From Candidatus Gastranaerophilales bacterium (GTDB lineage: Bacteria > Cyanobacteriota > Vampirovibrionia > Gastranaerophilales > Gastranaerophilaceae), in NCBI GenBank assembly GCA_910587375.1, contig CAJULR010000009.1, positions 1-64,000 on the forward strand: a DNA stretch of 64,000 nt. Reading direction: 5' to 3'. The notes beneath the pieces were generated by a model. That model searched no databases. It had not been told where the DNA came from and saw only the letters and a list, made by a program, of their open reading frames with translations. Of the stretch, positions 52,110-60,474 are shown piece after piece. Both the position numbers and the translations under genes were made by a program. Every line of letters starts with the position of its first letter. The first letter of the stretch is position 1.

Positions 52110-53339
52110 ATGTCAGTTAATGCACTTAACGGCACTTCACTTGGTGTTACGCAAACAGGGAACAAAAAGTCTGTTTTTACAAATGAAGAACCTGTTTCAA
52201 TTATGGAATTTGACGCAGGGAAAACAAATAAAACGATTGATATTGACCAGGTGAGCACAGATGGCAGCGACGACGGTAAACTATCTGCCGGCGAAATTGC
52301 AAAGCTTGCTGTGAAAGGTGCCGGCGAAGACACTAAAAACGCATTGCTCTCTCCTCTTGGAATTGCAGGCATGATAGGCGTTACAGCCCTTGCCTTGTGT
52401 CCTGTAACCGCTCCTTTTGTTGCCCCTCTTGCTGTTGCAGGCGCGGCACTTGGAATTGGCGCAGGCGCTATAAAAACAGTATCAGGCGTTTCCAAAATGG
52501 TTACGGCAGACACTGACGCGGAAGCAAAAAGCGGCGCAAAACAAACAGGCTCCGGCGTATATACGGCAGCAACTTCCGCAGCTGCTATGAAGGCAAGTTT
52601 AAAGCAGATGTCAAAGGTTGAAGGCTCTCATATGGAGGCTGCTTATAGGGATAAAACTTCAAAAACAAAAGCGTATTTTGAAGATGTAAAAGATTTAGTG
52701 TCAGAATACAACCCGCTTCCAAGAAAAGGCAATTTAAGCCAGGATGAAATTGATGAATTATTTAAAAGCTATAATGCAGAACAAGAGCACATTAATGCTA
52801 ATGCAGATACAAATATGAGCCAGGCCGATATTGATGATTTATTGGCACAAAATGGTCTTGGATCAAATGCTCCTGCGGATAGTATGAGCCAAGCTGACAT
52901 TGACGCATTGCTTAAAGAATTAGGTGTGGGGCCTAACTACCCGACAAACAATATGAGCCAGTATGATATTGATAAAATTGTTCTTCAAAATTCATTAAAC
53001 GACGCGCAAAAAAACCAGGTTGCAGACATAATGAATGAAGCACAGACGGATATTGACGCTCTAATTAAGACGGTAGATACCCAGACGGCACCGACCGAAA
53101 TAAATTTTGGAAAAAATCTTCCCCACTATACGAGCGCAGAAGCAGCAGCCCGAAATGCAGCGATAAGAGCTTCAGGCGCACCCAGGGCTGGTGATCACCT
53201 AGAGATATTGAATATACTGCAAGACGCGGCCGCACAACAGGGTGCAAATGCAGCTCCTGCGGCAGGAACGGGGGGTACAACAAACCCATATCTTGAAAGG
53301 CTTTTACAACTTGCAGCCGGAGAAGATACAATAATATAG
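52110..53339 (+). CDS. Gly/Ala-rich protein with EF-hand-like loop and five FliM-like peptides
   Basis: 409 residues, no signal peptide, family not recognised. Residues 51-62 (DGSDDGKLSAGE) match an EF-hand calcium loop. Residues about 83-125 are hydrophobic and Gly/Ala-rich. From 208 on come five copies of a peptide resembling the FliM N-terminus: LSQDEIDELF, MSQADIDDLL, MSQADIDALL, MSQYDIDKIV and AQTDIDALI, 23-29 residues apart. AAGGAGAG precedes the ATG. The central region (about 83-170) is paralogous to the next gene's product. A hairpin terminator follows. Confidence 0.8.
   Translation: MSVNALNGTSLGVTQTGNKKSVFTNEEPVSIMEFDAGKTNKTIDIDQVSTDGSDDGKLSAGEIAKLAVKGAGEDTKNALLSPLGIAGMIGVTALALCPVTAPFVAPLAVAGAALGIGAGAIKTVSGVSKMVTADTDAEAKSGAKQTGSGVYTAATSAAAMKASLKQMSKVEGSHMEAAYRDKTSKTKAYFEDVKDLVSEYNPLPRKGNLSQDEIDELFKSYNAEQEHINANADTNMSQADIDDLLAQNGLGSNAPADSMSQADIDALLKELGVGPNYPTNNMSQYDIDKIVLQNSLNDAQKNQVADIMNEAQTDIDALIKTVDTQTAPTEINFGKNLPHYTSAEAAARNAAIRASGAPRAGDHLEILNILQDAAAQQGANAAPAAGTGGTTNPYLERLLQLAAGEDTII
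52731..53066 (+). repeat. Five-fold protein repeat of M/L-S-Q-x-D/E-I-D-x-L-L
   Basis: Residues 208-319 of the 52110 product. Units start at about residues 208, 235, 258, 281 and 310. The first is closest to the FliM consensus LSQDEIDALL, and the last is the most degenerate. Confidence 0.8.
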
Positions 53340-53358
53340 GCTAAAACAAATTTACAAA

Positions 53359-53385
53359 GAAGCCCTGATCTTTCGGGGCTTTTTA
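53359..53385 (+). terminator. Terminator after the 52110 gene
   Basis: AAGCCC and GGGGCTT form the stem around a GATCTTTC-type loop, followed by TTTTT, 20 bp after the stop codon. Confidence 0.75.
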
Positions 53386-53421
53386 CTTGTTTACAAAACT
53401 TAATAAAATACTTTCCAAAAA

Positions 53422-53468
53422 GGCAATTTTTCAAAAGAAATATACTTTATATATACAAGAGAGATAAA
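53422..53468 (+). promoter_or_regulatory. Copy 3 of shared promoter-like element plus leader
   Basis: GGCAATTTTT, 10 bases, ATACTTTAT (53442-53450), then CAAGAGAGATAAA (53456-53468), aligned without gaps to 52046-52092. A leader of about 120 bases follows before the ATG at 53585. Confidence 0.65.
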
Positions 53469-53584
53469 GTTAAATTTAACCACATAAAAAGAGAGAAAAT
53501 TAGAGAAAATAAAGAGAGATAAAAGGGCTCAAAAAGCCCGGGGCTTAAAAACATAAAGCCCTAAACCCTATGGAGAGAAAATTT

Positions 53585-54796
53585 ATGTTAAATTACGTTA
53601 CATCGGCTTCCCCAGCAGAATTAGCAAAGCTGAACCAGTATCAAAGCCAGCAAACAAGCGCAAATTACGAATATGCGCCGGATTGGATGTTTGGTAATTC
53701 GGCAATGGGTGATGTTGGCGATAATGTTCAAATAAACGGCGGAGTAAGCTATGATGAGAGCGCCGCTACTGCAACAACGGGCAGCCTGGTTTCAGGATGT
53801 GACGATGGCAAAGATGACGGTAAAATCAGCTTTGGAAGCAAAGTTATTAACACCCTTTGGGGCGCAGGCAAAGCTGTTGTAAATACAGTAAAAGACATTG
53901 CAACAGACCCGAAAAAAGCAGTTGCGGCAGTTGCAACAACGGCTTTATGTATTGCATTTCCGCCCGCAGGCGTTGTAGTTGGCGCAATTGGCGTTGCAAC
54001 AGGGGCGGCAGGCTGTGTTAAGGCTTGGCAAAACGCAAGCAATGCAACAACCGATGATGAAGCAAAAGCAGCTTGTCAGGATTTTGGCGCTTCCGGTTTA
54101 CAAGTTGGTCTTTCTGCGGTTGCGGTTAAAGGAAGCCTTGGCGCTATGAAGGCAACACAGGGCTCTGCAATGAGCAATATTACAAAAAGCACAAAAGGCG
54201 GCTTGAAAGGTGCTGTTGAAAACACAGGTAAAACTCTAAAAGCCTTTGCAGAAGATACGGTAACAGGCGGAAGAGGCTTTCAGCAAGGAACATTAAAAAT
54301 TAACACTGCAAATGCAGGATATAAAGGCACGCAGCTTTGGGGCACGGTAAAAGGCAGCGTTGCAAAAGGTGCAGAAAATGTTAAAACAAACGGGTTCCAT
54401 CCTATTCAATCTGCAACAAAAGGATTGCAAAACGCAAATGCAGGCAGCGTATTGCAGGGTGCGGCAAAAAGCGGAATTCACCCAATAAAAGCCATAAGGA
54501 CAGGTGCCGGCAGCTTTTCAAACGCAGCAACTGCGGCCGGATATAAATCAGCCTTCGGTGCGCTTGCAGCCCCTGTTGCAGGCCAGGTAAAAAATTCAAA
54601 TGATATTCATTCAAACTATAATGAGGCAGTTTATAAGAATATGGTGTTTGGGGCAGCAACAGAATATGGCGGATATGATTTTTCAGACGACTGGATGGAT
54701 TTAACCCCCAATTTCACAGGAAATTACACCTATGGCTCATATGATGATTTTGCAGAATACGCAGGGTATAACGCAAGACAGATGATAGATGTATAA
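53585..54796 (+). CDS. Paralogue of the 52110 product, Gly/Ala-rich, EF-hand-like
   Basis: 403 residues from MLNYVTSASPAELAK; I prefer this ATG to 53570 because GGAGAG lies 7-8 bases before it. Residues 74-85 (DGKDDGKISFGS) resemble an EF-hand loop lacking the final acidic residue. Residues about 112-145 are hydrophobic. The block TTDDEAKAACQDFGASG to KGSLGAMKATQG aligns with the upstream protein. The second half has a loose repeat with HPI (FHPIQSATKG, IHPIKAIRTG) and the tail is Tyr/Asp-rich. The FliM-like repeats are absent. No signal peptide; function unknown. Confidence 0.78.
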   Translation: MLNYVTSASPAELAKLNQYQSQQTSANYEYAPDWMFGNSAMGDVGDNVQINGGVSYDESAATATTGSLVSGCDDGKDDGKISFGSKVINTLWGAGKAVVNTVKDIATDPKKAVAAVATTALCIAFPPAGVVVGAIGVATGAAGCVKAWQNASNATTDDEAKAACQDFGASGLQVGLSAVAVKGSLGAMKATQGSAMSNITKSTKGGLKGAVENTGKTLKAFAEDTVTGGRGFQQGTLKINTANAGYKGTQLWGTVKGSVAKGAENVKTNGFHPIQSATKGLQNANAGSVLQGAAKSGIHPIKAIRTGAGSFSNAATAAGYKSAFGALAAPVAGQVKNSNDIHSNYNEAVYKNMVFGAATEYGGYDFSDDWMDLTPNFTGNYTYGSYDDFAEYAGYNARQMIDV

Positions 54797-54827
54797 GGAT
54801 TAAAAACCTTAAAAGTTTAAAGATTTT

Positions 54828-54860
54828 AAAAGCACCTTCTAACAAAAAAGGTGCTTTTTG
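54828..54860 (+). terminator. Terminator after the 53585 gene
   Basis: AAAAGCACCTT pairs with AAGGTGCTTTT around a 9-base loop, followed by T residues, about 30 bp after the stop. Confidence 0.8.
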
Positions 54861-54905
54861 ATATTTTTTAATTTTGCAATTGGGATTTTTGGCCTTGAAA
54901 AGTTT

Positions 54906-55850
54906 TTAATATATGATTTTAACCCCGCAGCCGCCCCCTGTAGAGCTCATATTTCGTCTGTATCTGCCATCGTCGTAATATGTTTCGCTTCCTGAAGCTC
55001 CGTTTGAAAAGATATCAAGGCGGTTTGCAGTGTTTGCCGGTGTATAATAGCCGTTATTTTGCGGGTTTTGGCCTGCGTAAGTACTGTATGTGCTTCCTGA
55101 ATAGGGATTTTGATATCCATTAGACCAGCTGTAGCCGTTTGAATAGCCGGAATTTGGTGCATAGCCTTGAAGACTGCTGCTGTTATAGGCAGTGTAGGGG
55201 TCTATTGTTGAATTTGTATATCCGTTTGAATTTTGGGCAATTTTATCTGCTTGTTCAGAGATGTCGCTTGCAGGCGGGCTAAAACCTGTAAGCGAAGCCC
55301 CGGTTAAGGCTCTAAACATGTTTTTCAGCCTTGTTCTTTTATAGGGTCTGTATGGAGTATACATATTGTAGGGGTTGTTGTAATAGCCGTAGCCGTAGTT
55401 TGGATATGCCGGGTATGTTCTTCTGTAGTAATTATTTGGGGCATAAGCGTAGTTATTTGTATAACTTTGAGTTGCGGTTTTAAGCCTTTGAACGCGGTTT
55501 GAAGTTTCCCCTCTTTGAACGGCGCCAAAAACCCTCTGCTCAAGTCTTGATAGCCTGTTTAGGTTATTATCTCCTACAAAGTTTCTGCCAAAAACTTTTC
55601 TTTCAATTTTGCTTAATGTTGCGCTTGAAATGCTTGAACCGTAAAGCGTTTGTGTGGCAACACCTGTTGAATTTTCTTGTTCTTGAATATTTTGCTTTTC
55701 GCTTGGCGTATAGGATGTTTCGCTTGGGTTTAAATATGCGGGGTCTTCAAGCTTTTCTATGACGATTTCTGAATGAGCTTTTGTACAAAATATTGCGCAA
55801 AGCACAAAGCAAAATATTGCAAGTGCAAAAAATAAACACATTTTCTTCAT
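54906..55850 (-). CDS. Secreted Tyr/Asn/Gly-rich protein with VFG repeats
   Basis: 314 residues. A signal peptide spans residues 1-27 (lysine start, LFFALAIFCFVLCAIFC core, cleavage after AHS). Residues about 78-125 hold two copies of a helix-like motif, LSKIERKVFG and LSRLEQRVFG, followed by RVQRLK. The rest is low complexity, with Tyr/Asn/Pro and then Ser/Gly/Tyr repeats, as in surface or matrix proteins. It ends GGGCGVKIIY. AAGGG lies before the start. It neighbours another secreted unknown in the same direction. Confidence 0.75.
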   Translation of the reverse strand: MKKMCLFFALAIFCFVLCAIFCTKAHSEIVIEKLEDPAYLNPSETSYTPSEKQNIQEQENSTGVATQTLYGSSISSATLSKIERKVFGRNFVGDNNLNRLSRLEQRVFGAVQRGETSNRVQRLKTATQSYTNNYAYAPNNYYRRTYPAYPNYGYGYYNNPYNMYTPYRPYKRTRLKNMFRALTGASLTGFSPPASDISEQADKIAQNSNGYTNSTIDPYTAYNSSSLQGYAPNSGYSNGYSWSNGYQNPYSGSTYSTYAGQNPQNNGYYTPANTANRLDIFSNGASGSETYYDDGRYRRNMSSTGGGCGVKIIY

Positions 55851-55942
55851 AAATTACAACCCTTTTGGTAGTCTTTTCATAAAAAAACTTACAAAAAAGG
55901 TGCAAATTTTATATCCGCCCCTGCGCGAAGCCAAACAGGATA

Positions 55943-56836
55943 TTATTGAATTTGTCTTAATGCAAAAATTGTTTTGTCTAACTCTAAAAGAAGCTCCATA
56001 TCTTTCTTTTCGATGTTTTCTTTTGAGTAAATACTTCCTTGAAGAGGCATATATTTTGAATAAAAGTTTGCTTCATATTTTAAATTTCCTTGAAGCTTTG
56101 AAAGATATGCCACATTTCTTATTAAATAATAACTCTCAGAGGCGCTTTCAGGCGCATAGCCATAGTCTTTTTCAAGGCGCCTTGCGTATAAATCTATCAC
56201 ATTTACATTTGCGTTAAATTTTTGTATGCTGCAATTTTCGCTGATACAGGTTTTAAATTTTTCAAAAATCGGGATAAATCTTAAAACATCTTTTGTATAT
56301 TTTGTGTCTTTTTCTTTTTTTAAGATAACATCCAAAAAAAGGTCGTCTTGAAGCGGGGATTTTTGCAGATTCATTTCATCAATCAATGTGTCTTTATATT
56401 TCCCGTCCAAAGATGTTTTTTTATTTCCCTGCTTTAAGTATTCAAATTCTCTTTCAATGTTTGGCAAGGTGCCGTAATAGCCTTTATATTGATAGTTTGA
56501 GAGAACTTCTTTTTTTTGTTTTCTTGAAAGTTCTGATAAATTTTGATCTGTCGGTTTTCCTGTTTTTAAAATGGCTGTGTTAATGTTTTCTTTTGTCTGT
56601 TCGATTTTTTGCGCGCCTTTGTCTTTTAGTTCGCTTCCTTTTTCCTGCACGGCATTTTTAGCGTTTTTCAGGCGCACTTTTGTGTTTTCAAAGTGTTTTT
56701 TTGTGCCCTCTTTAATGTTTGAATTAATTTCAGAGAAATTTGGAAAATCAAGCGCAACCTCTTGTGCTGAACTTTGCGCAAATGAGGCGGATGTTAAGAA
56801 TATTAAAACGCTTAAAAAAACTGAAAACTTTTTCAT
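55943..56836 (-). CDS. Secreted helical protein of unknown function
   Basis: 297 residues. Signal peptide to about residue 20 (FLSVLIFLTSASFAQ). Residues 35-90 form a charged, Lys/Glu-rich amphipathic helix (NIKEGTKKHFENTKVRLKNA region) of apolipoprotein or LEA style. The C-terminal part has two cysteines close together (CISENC) that could form a disulfide in the periplasm. No domain recognised. A TATAAT box lies 12 bp before the ATG with no ribosome site. Confidence 0.7.
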   Translation of the reverse strand: MKKFSVFLSVLIFLTSASFAQSSAQEVALDFPNFSEINSNIKEGTKKHFENTKVRLKNAKNAVQEKGSELKDKGAQKIEQTKENINTAILKTGKPTDQNLSELSRKQKKEVLSNYQYKGYYGTLPNIEREFEYLKQGNKKTSLDGKYKDTLIDEMNLQKSPLQDDLFLDVILKKEKDTKYTKDVLRFIPIFEKFKTCISENCSIQKFNANVNVIDLYARRLEKDYGYAPESASESYYLIRNVAYLSKLQGNLKYEANFYSKYMPLQGSIYSKENIEKKDMELLLELDKTIFALRQIQ

Positions 56837-56902
56837 AATCTACTTTTTATTATACTTTTTTTAATTAAAAAAGCCAAAAAATGTTGCAGTTTTTAATATG
56901 AG

Positions 56903-57457
56903 CTATACAAATTTTTTATTATATTTTGATTGCAGTTTTTCCATATCCGAATTTAGCCAATCAAGCGCTGCGTCCTTTGCAATGTCTGCAATTTTATCCA
57001 TTTTTTCAAGTTCTTCTTTAGAAAATTTTTGCAAAACAAATGCCGCAAGGTCCATATTTGGGTTTTTTGGGCCAATTCCGACTTTTAATCTGTTAAAAGC
57101 ATTTGAAGACAAATGTTTGATTATGGATTTTATTCCGTTGTGGCCGCCGTCTGAGCCATCTTTTCTAAATCTTAAAGTTCCAAGCTCTAAGCTTATGTCA
57201 TCATAAATTACAAGCAAATCTTCAGGTTTTAGTTTATAAAAGTTTACAAGCTCAATCACCGATTCTCCAGATAAATTCATATATGTAGTAGGAAGTAAGA
57301 TTAACATATCGTCGCTTTTTGCAAAAAAAGCTTTAAATTTTTCCGATAATCTGATATCTTTAAATTGTAAAAGTTTATCTACAACCATAAAGCCTGTGTT
57401 ATGGCGAGTTGAATTATATTTAGTTTCAGGATTTCCAAGCCCGATAATTGCTTTCAT
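56903..57457 (-). CDS. pth: Peptidyl-tRNA hydrolase
   Basis: 184 residues. AIIGLGNPETKYNSTRHNTG holds the catalytic His. LLPTTYMNLSGESV and VIYDDISLELGTLRFRKDGS are further family blocks, and GGHNGIKSI follows. It recycles peptidyl-tRNAs dropped from ribosomes. AGAGG lies about 11 bases before the start. Full length for the family. Confidence 0.95.
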   Translation of the reverse strand: MKAIIGLGNPETKYNSTRHNTGFMVVDKLLQFKDIRLSEKFKAFFAKSDDMLILLPTTYMNLSGESVIELVNFYKLKPEDLLVIYDDISLELGTLRFRKDGSDGGHNGIKSIIKHLSSNAFNRLKVGIGPKNPNMDLAAFVLQKFSKEELEKMDKIADIAKDAALDWLNSDMEKLQSKYNKKFV

Positions 57458-57606
57458 TGGCTAATGCCTCTTTCTATTAGCATTTGTAAAGCGAAACATA
57501 TTAACCTTGAATCTAGCTTGACAAGCTATACAAAAAAAGGTTTGTAACAGTTATCACTTATAACATTATAAGAAGTATAATATCATAAATATCAGGAGTG
57601 AACCCA

Positions 57607-58182
57607 ATGCAGGATAAGAAAAATAAACAAAACACGAATCAAAAAAGCTCTAAAAAAGTGGCTGATTTTTTGGAAAAAAACAACATCCATAAGAAAGATT
57701 TTGCCTTAATGATAGGTGTGACGCTTTCTTATGTTTACAATTTAATTGATGAATCAATTGCCTTTTCAACCAGAGGCACAACGCTTGAGCGTATTGCAAC
57801 GGTTATGGATATAATGCCTGAAGAGTTTGATGAATACGTTATTCCTTCTGATCCTGCACCGTATAATAAAAATCTTGAAACCTTAAAGGGGTATATTAAG
57901 CAAAATAAGCTTTCAACGGTTGATTTTTTAAAGAAATTTGAAAGAAAGAAAAGACTTCAAATTGTTGATATTCTAAGAGGCACAAAACCCTTGTTTATTG
58001 ATTTTTCCGAGCTTAAAAAAATCGGCGAAATTTTAAACATTAAAGATGAGGAATTGTTTAATCTTTGGAAAAACATCTTCACGGATTACCTTGAAGAAGG
58101 AGATTTTGACACCGAAGCAAACAAAGCGCTTTTAGAAGCTATGTTTAACGGCGCCAAAAAATCTGTTCTTTCCAAAAAATAG
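57607..58182 (+). CDS. HTH protein with two Cro/CI-like modules
   Basis: 191 residues from MQDKKNKQN, preceded by AGGAG at 8-base spacing; a GTG nine bases earlier is in frame but overlaps that site. The first module (about 18-75) has KKDFALMIGVTLSYVYNLI, an XRE-style helix-turn-helix, and the second (about 90-150) KLSTVDFLKKFERKKRLQIV plus ELKKIGEILNIKDEEL. Probably a DNA-binding regulator. A TATAAT box lies in the 140-bp intergenic stretch divergent from pth. The LysM gene follows on the same strand. Confidence 0.75.
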   Translation: MQDKKNKQNTNQKSSKKVADFLEKNNIHKKDFALMIGVTLSYVYNLIDESIAFSTRGTTLERIATVMDIMPEEFDEYVIPSDPAPYNKNLETLKGYIKQNKLSTVDFLKKFERKKRLQIVDILRGTKPLFIDFSELKKIGEILNIKDEELFNLWKNIFTDYLEEGDFDTEANKALLEAMFNGAKKSVLSKK

Positions 58183-58294
58183 AGAGCGAACAAGGGGCGT
58201 TAATATTTCTTAACGGGCATAGAAATTTTTTCTTGAATTTAGAGCATGTTTTTATTACCATTGTAGCGATAAGTTTTAAAACGGTAATCAATTT

Positions 58295-58870
58295 ATGAAA
58301 AGCTCTACCCTGCACAGGTCAAACCTTACCAAAGAAAGGATGTCAATGCTTGAAAACGTTAAGTTTCAGGCTTCAAGGCGCCCTTCTTCTGATGGTAATC
58401 AATATATAAGGGTTAGCAAGGCAAACGAGCTGGATGTTTTATACAGAAGTATCGGCAAATCCCTTTCTGCCGGTGTTTCTGCGGCAACAATGTATGGAAA
58501 CAGGGTGAAGTCAAAAAGTGGTAAAAACCCGGGTGTTTATCTTGGTATGGGCTTTTTGGGCATTATTGCTTTTGTGATAGTTGTGTCAATTATAGTCTGG
58601 ATTTCATCTATTCCGACAAAAAAGCCGGTTTCTGAAGTTCCAAAAACAAACAGTAAGCTTGAAGTTGTGACGGATGTAAAAGAAAGCGTTGAAACAAGCC
58701 GTCAGGAAAAATATGTAATAAAAAGCGGAGATACTTTAAATAAAATCGCATTCAGGTTTTACGGAAAGTATGATGTAAAAAAGATTGAAGAAATAAAGAG
58801 AATTAATAATATCGAAAGCCCCGAAGGGCTTCAAATCGGGCAGGTTTTAACAATTCCTCTCGAAAAGTAA
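58295..58870 (+). CDS. Single-pass membrane protein with C-terminal LysM domain
   Basis: 191 residues. Polar N-terminus, one membrane helix at about 86-107 (MGFLGIIAFVIVVSIIVW), then a linker and a LysM domain: YVIKSGDTLNKIAFRFYGKY through LQIGQVLTIPLEK. The LysM part would bind peptidoglycan on the outer face of the membrane. The start is uncertain: ATG at 58295 has little ribosome site, while AAAGG before 58346 would give a version 17 residues shorter. No enzymatic domain. Confidence 0.82.
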   Translation: MKSSTLHRSNLTKERMSMLENVKFQASRRPSSDGNQYIRVSKANELDVLYRSIGKSLSAGVSAATMYGNRVKSKSGKNPGVYLGMGFLGIIAFVIVVSIIVWISSIPTKKPVSEVPKTNSKLEVVTDVKESVETSRQEKYVIKSGDTLNKIAFRFYGKYDVKKIEEIKRINNIESPEGLQIGQVLTIPLEK

Positions 58871-58914
58871 TTTCTTTGTTTTAAACTTCTGATTTAATAG
58901 AGTGAGAGAGTTCT

Positions 58915-60474
58915 ATGGCAAAAAACGTATTTTATAAACTAGCCTTAATGTTAGCGGCTTTAATGTGTTCTTCTGCGGGCGCGTTTGCTGCAAGCATTGA
59001 CGAGGAGATTGATAAATATTTTGCTCCGTTTTCAGACGTTTTTTCAAGCATAGTATTTTATTCTGTAAATATTGCAGGAGTTAAAATTCCTGCGGTCATT
59101 CTTTTTCTTATAATTTCAAGCATAATTACAACCTTTTATTTCAGATGGATTGGAATTTGGGGTTTTAAACATTCCTTAAAACAAATTTTTTGCAAAAAGA
59201 AAAAAGAATTTAACGAATCTCATAATTCAAAGTGCGGCGAAGTGTCTTCCTTTGGCGCCCTTGCCACGGCCCTTTCGGGCACTGTTGGCCTTGGAAACAT
59301 TGCAAGTGTTGCAATCGCGATATCTGTTGGCGGCCCCGGAGCAATGTTTTGGATGGGGGTTGGCGCGATATTCGGTATGGCGTTAAAATTTTGCGAAGTG
59401 ACTTTGTCTTTAAAATACAGAAGATTTAACGCAGACGGTTCTGTTTCAGGCGGCCCAATGTTTTACATTGCCCATGGCCTTACAAGAAAAGGCTTCAGAT
59501 GGCTTGGCCAGCCTTTGGCGTTGTTCTTTGCGCTAATGTGTATACCGGGCGCTTTAAGCGGCGGATGTATGTTTCAGGCAAACCAGGCAACAAAGCAGTT
59601 TATAAACATAACAGGCGGCGAAAACAGTATATTCTTTGAACACAGCTGGATTTTCGGGCTTATAATTGCAATCCTTGTCGGGCTCGTTATTGTGGGCGGA
59701 ATTAAAAGCATTGCAAATGTAACTTCAAAAGTTGTTCCTTTTATGTGCGGGCTTTATATCAGCGTTTGTTTGATTATAATCTTCGCAAACATTGTGCATG
59801 TGCCGCACGCTTTGGCTGTAATTATTGAAGAGGCATTTTTCCCAAAAGCTGTTGCAGGCGGTATTGTAGGCTGCATTATAATGGGTATGCGGCGCTCAAT
59901 TCAATCAAACGAAGCGGGTTCAGGTTCTGCGCCGATTGCATACGCTGCGGTTAAAACAAAAGAGCCTGTGTCCCAAGGGTTTGTGTCTTTAATGGAGCCT
60001 TTCTTTGATACTGTTATAGTGTGTTCTATGACGGCGTTTGTAATTATCATCACGGGGCAATATTTAAACTATAGAGAAGGAATTACGGGTGTTGAATTAA
60101 CATCTGCCGCGTTTGCAAGCGTTATCAGCTTTTTCCCGTATATTTTAGCATTTATTATCATTCTTTTTGCAATATCCACGATAATTTCCTGGTCTTATTA
60201 CGGCCAAAAGGCCTGGGGATATATCTTTGGGGAAGGTTTTAAGCGCACAAAGGTTTATCAGATATTGTTTTGTGTTTTTGTTGTAATAGGTTCTTCAATG
60301 AATATACAAAGCGTCATAAACTTTACTGACGCCACTTTGCTTGCAATGGCTGTGCCAAACTTGATTGCCATATTTGTTCTTTTAAAGGAAATTAAATTCG
60401 ATTTAATTGAATACTGTAAAAAATATGATTTAATCTGTAAGATGAATAAAGTTTGGTTTGAAGATGAAAAATAG
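58915..60474 (+). CDS. Alanine/glycine:cation symporter (AGCS family)
   Basis: 519 residues, about eleven membrane helices. The family signature is LSGTVGLGNIASVAIAISVGG-like near residue 120, with GGPMFYIAHGL and SNEAGSGSAPIAYA further on. The first 26 residues look like a cleavable signal (LMLAALMCSSAGAFA), unusual but seen in some members. It imports alanine or glycine with sodium or protons. Its 3' end overlaps the next gene by up to 17 bp. That gene's enzyme family uses alanine or glycine, so the pair is metabolically sensible. Confidence 0.93.
   Translation: MAKNVFYKLALMLAALMCSSAGAFAASIDEEIDKYFAPFSDVFSSIVFYSVNIAGVKIPAVILFLIISSIITTFYFRWIGIWGFKHSLKQIFCKKKKEFNESHNSKCGEVSSFGALATALSGTVGLGNIASVAIAISVGGPGAMFWMGVGAIFGMALKFCEVTLSLKYRRFNADGSVSGGPMFYIAHGLTRKGFRWLGQPLALFFALMCIPGALSGGCMFQANQATKQFINITGGENSIFFEHSWIFGLIIAILVGLVIVGGIKSIANVTSKVVPFMCGLYISVCLIIIFANIVHVPHALAVIIEEAFFPKAVAGGIVGCIIMGMRRSIQSNEAGSGSAPIAYAAVKTKEPVSQGFVSLMEPFFDTVIVCSMTAFVIIITGQYLNYREGITGVELTSAAFASVISFFPYILAFIIILFAISTIISWSYYGQKAWGYIFGEGFKRTKVYQILFCVFVVIGSSMNIQSVINFTDATLLAMAVPNLIAIFVLLKEIKFDLIEYCKKYDLICKMNKVWFEDEK

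Noticed and set aside
52731..53066. CRISPR-like array because of the regular repeat spacing
   Set aside because: The repetition is at protein level inside one frame; the DNA repeats are not identical and there are no cas genes.
52110..54796. Type III secretion translocator or effector operon
   Set aside because: The proteins are superficially similar in composition, but no secretion apparatus or chaperone gene is in the window, so the label is unsupported.
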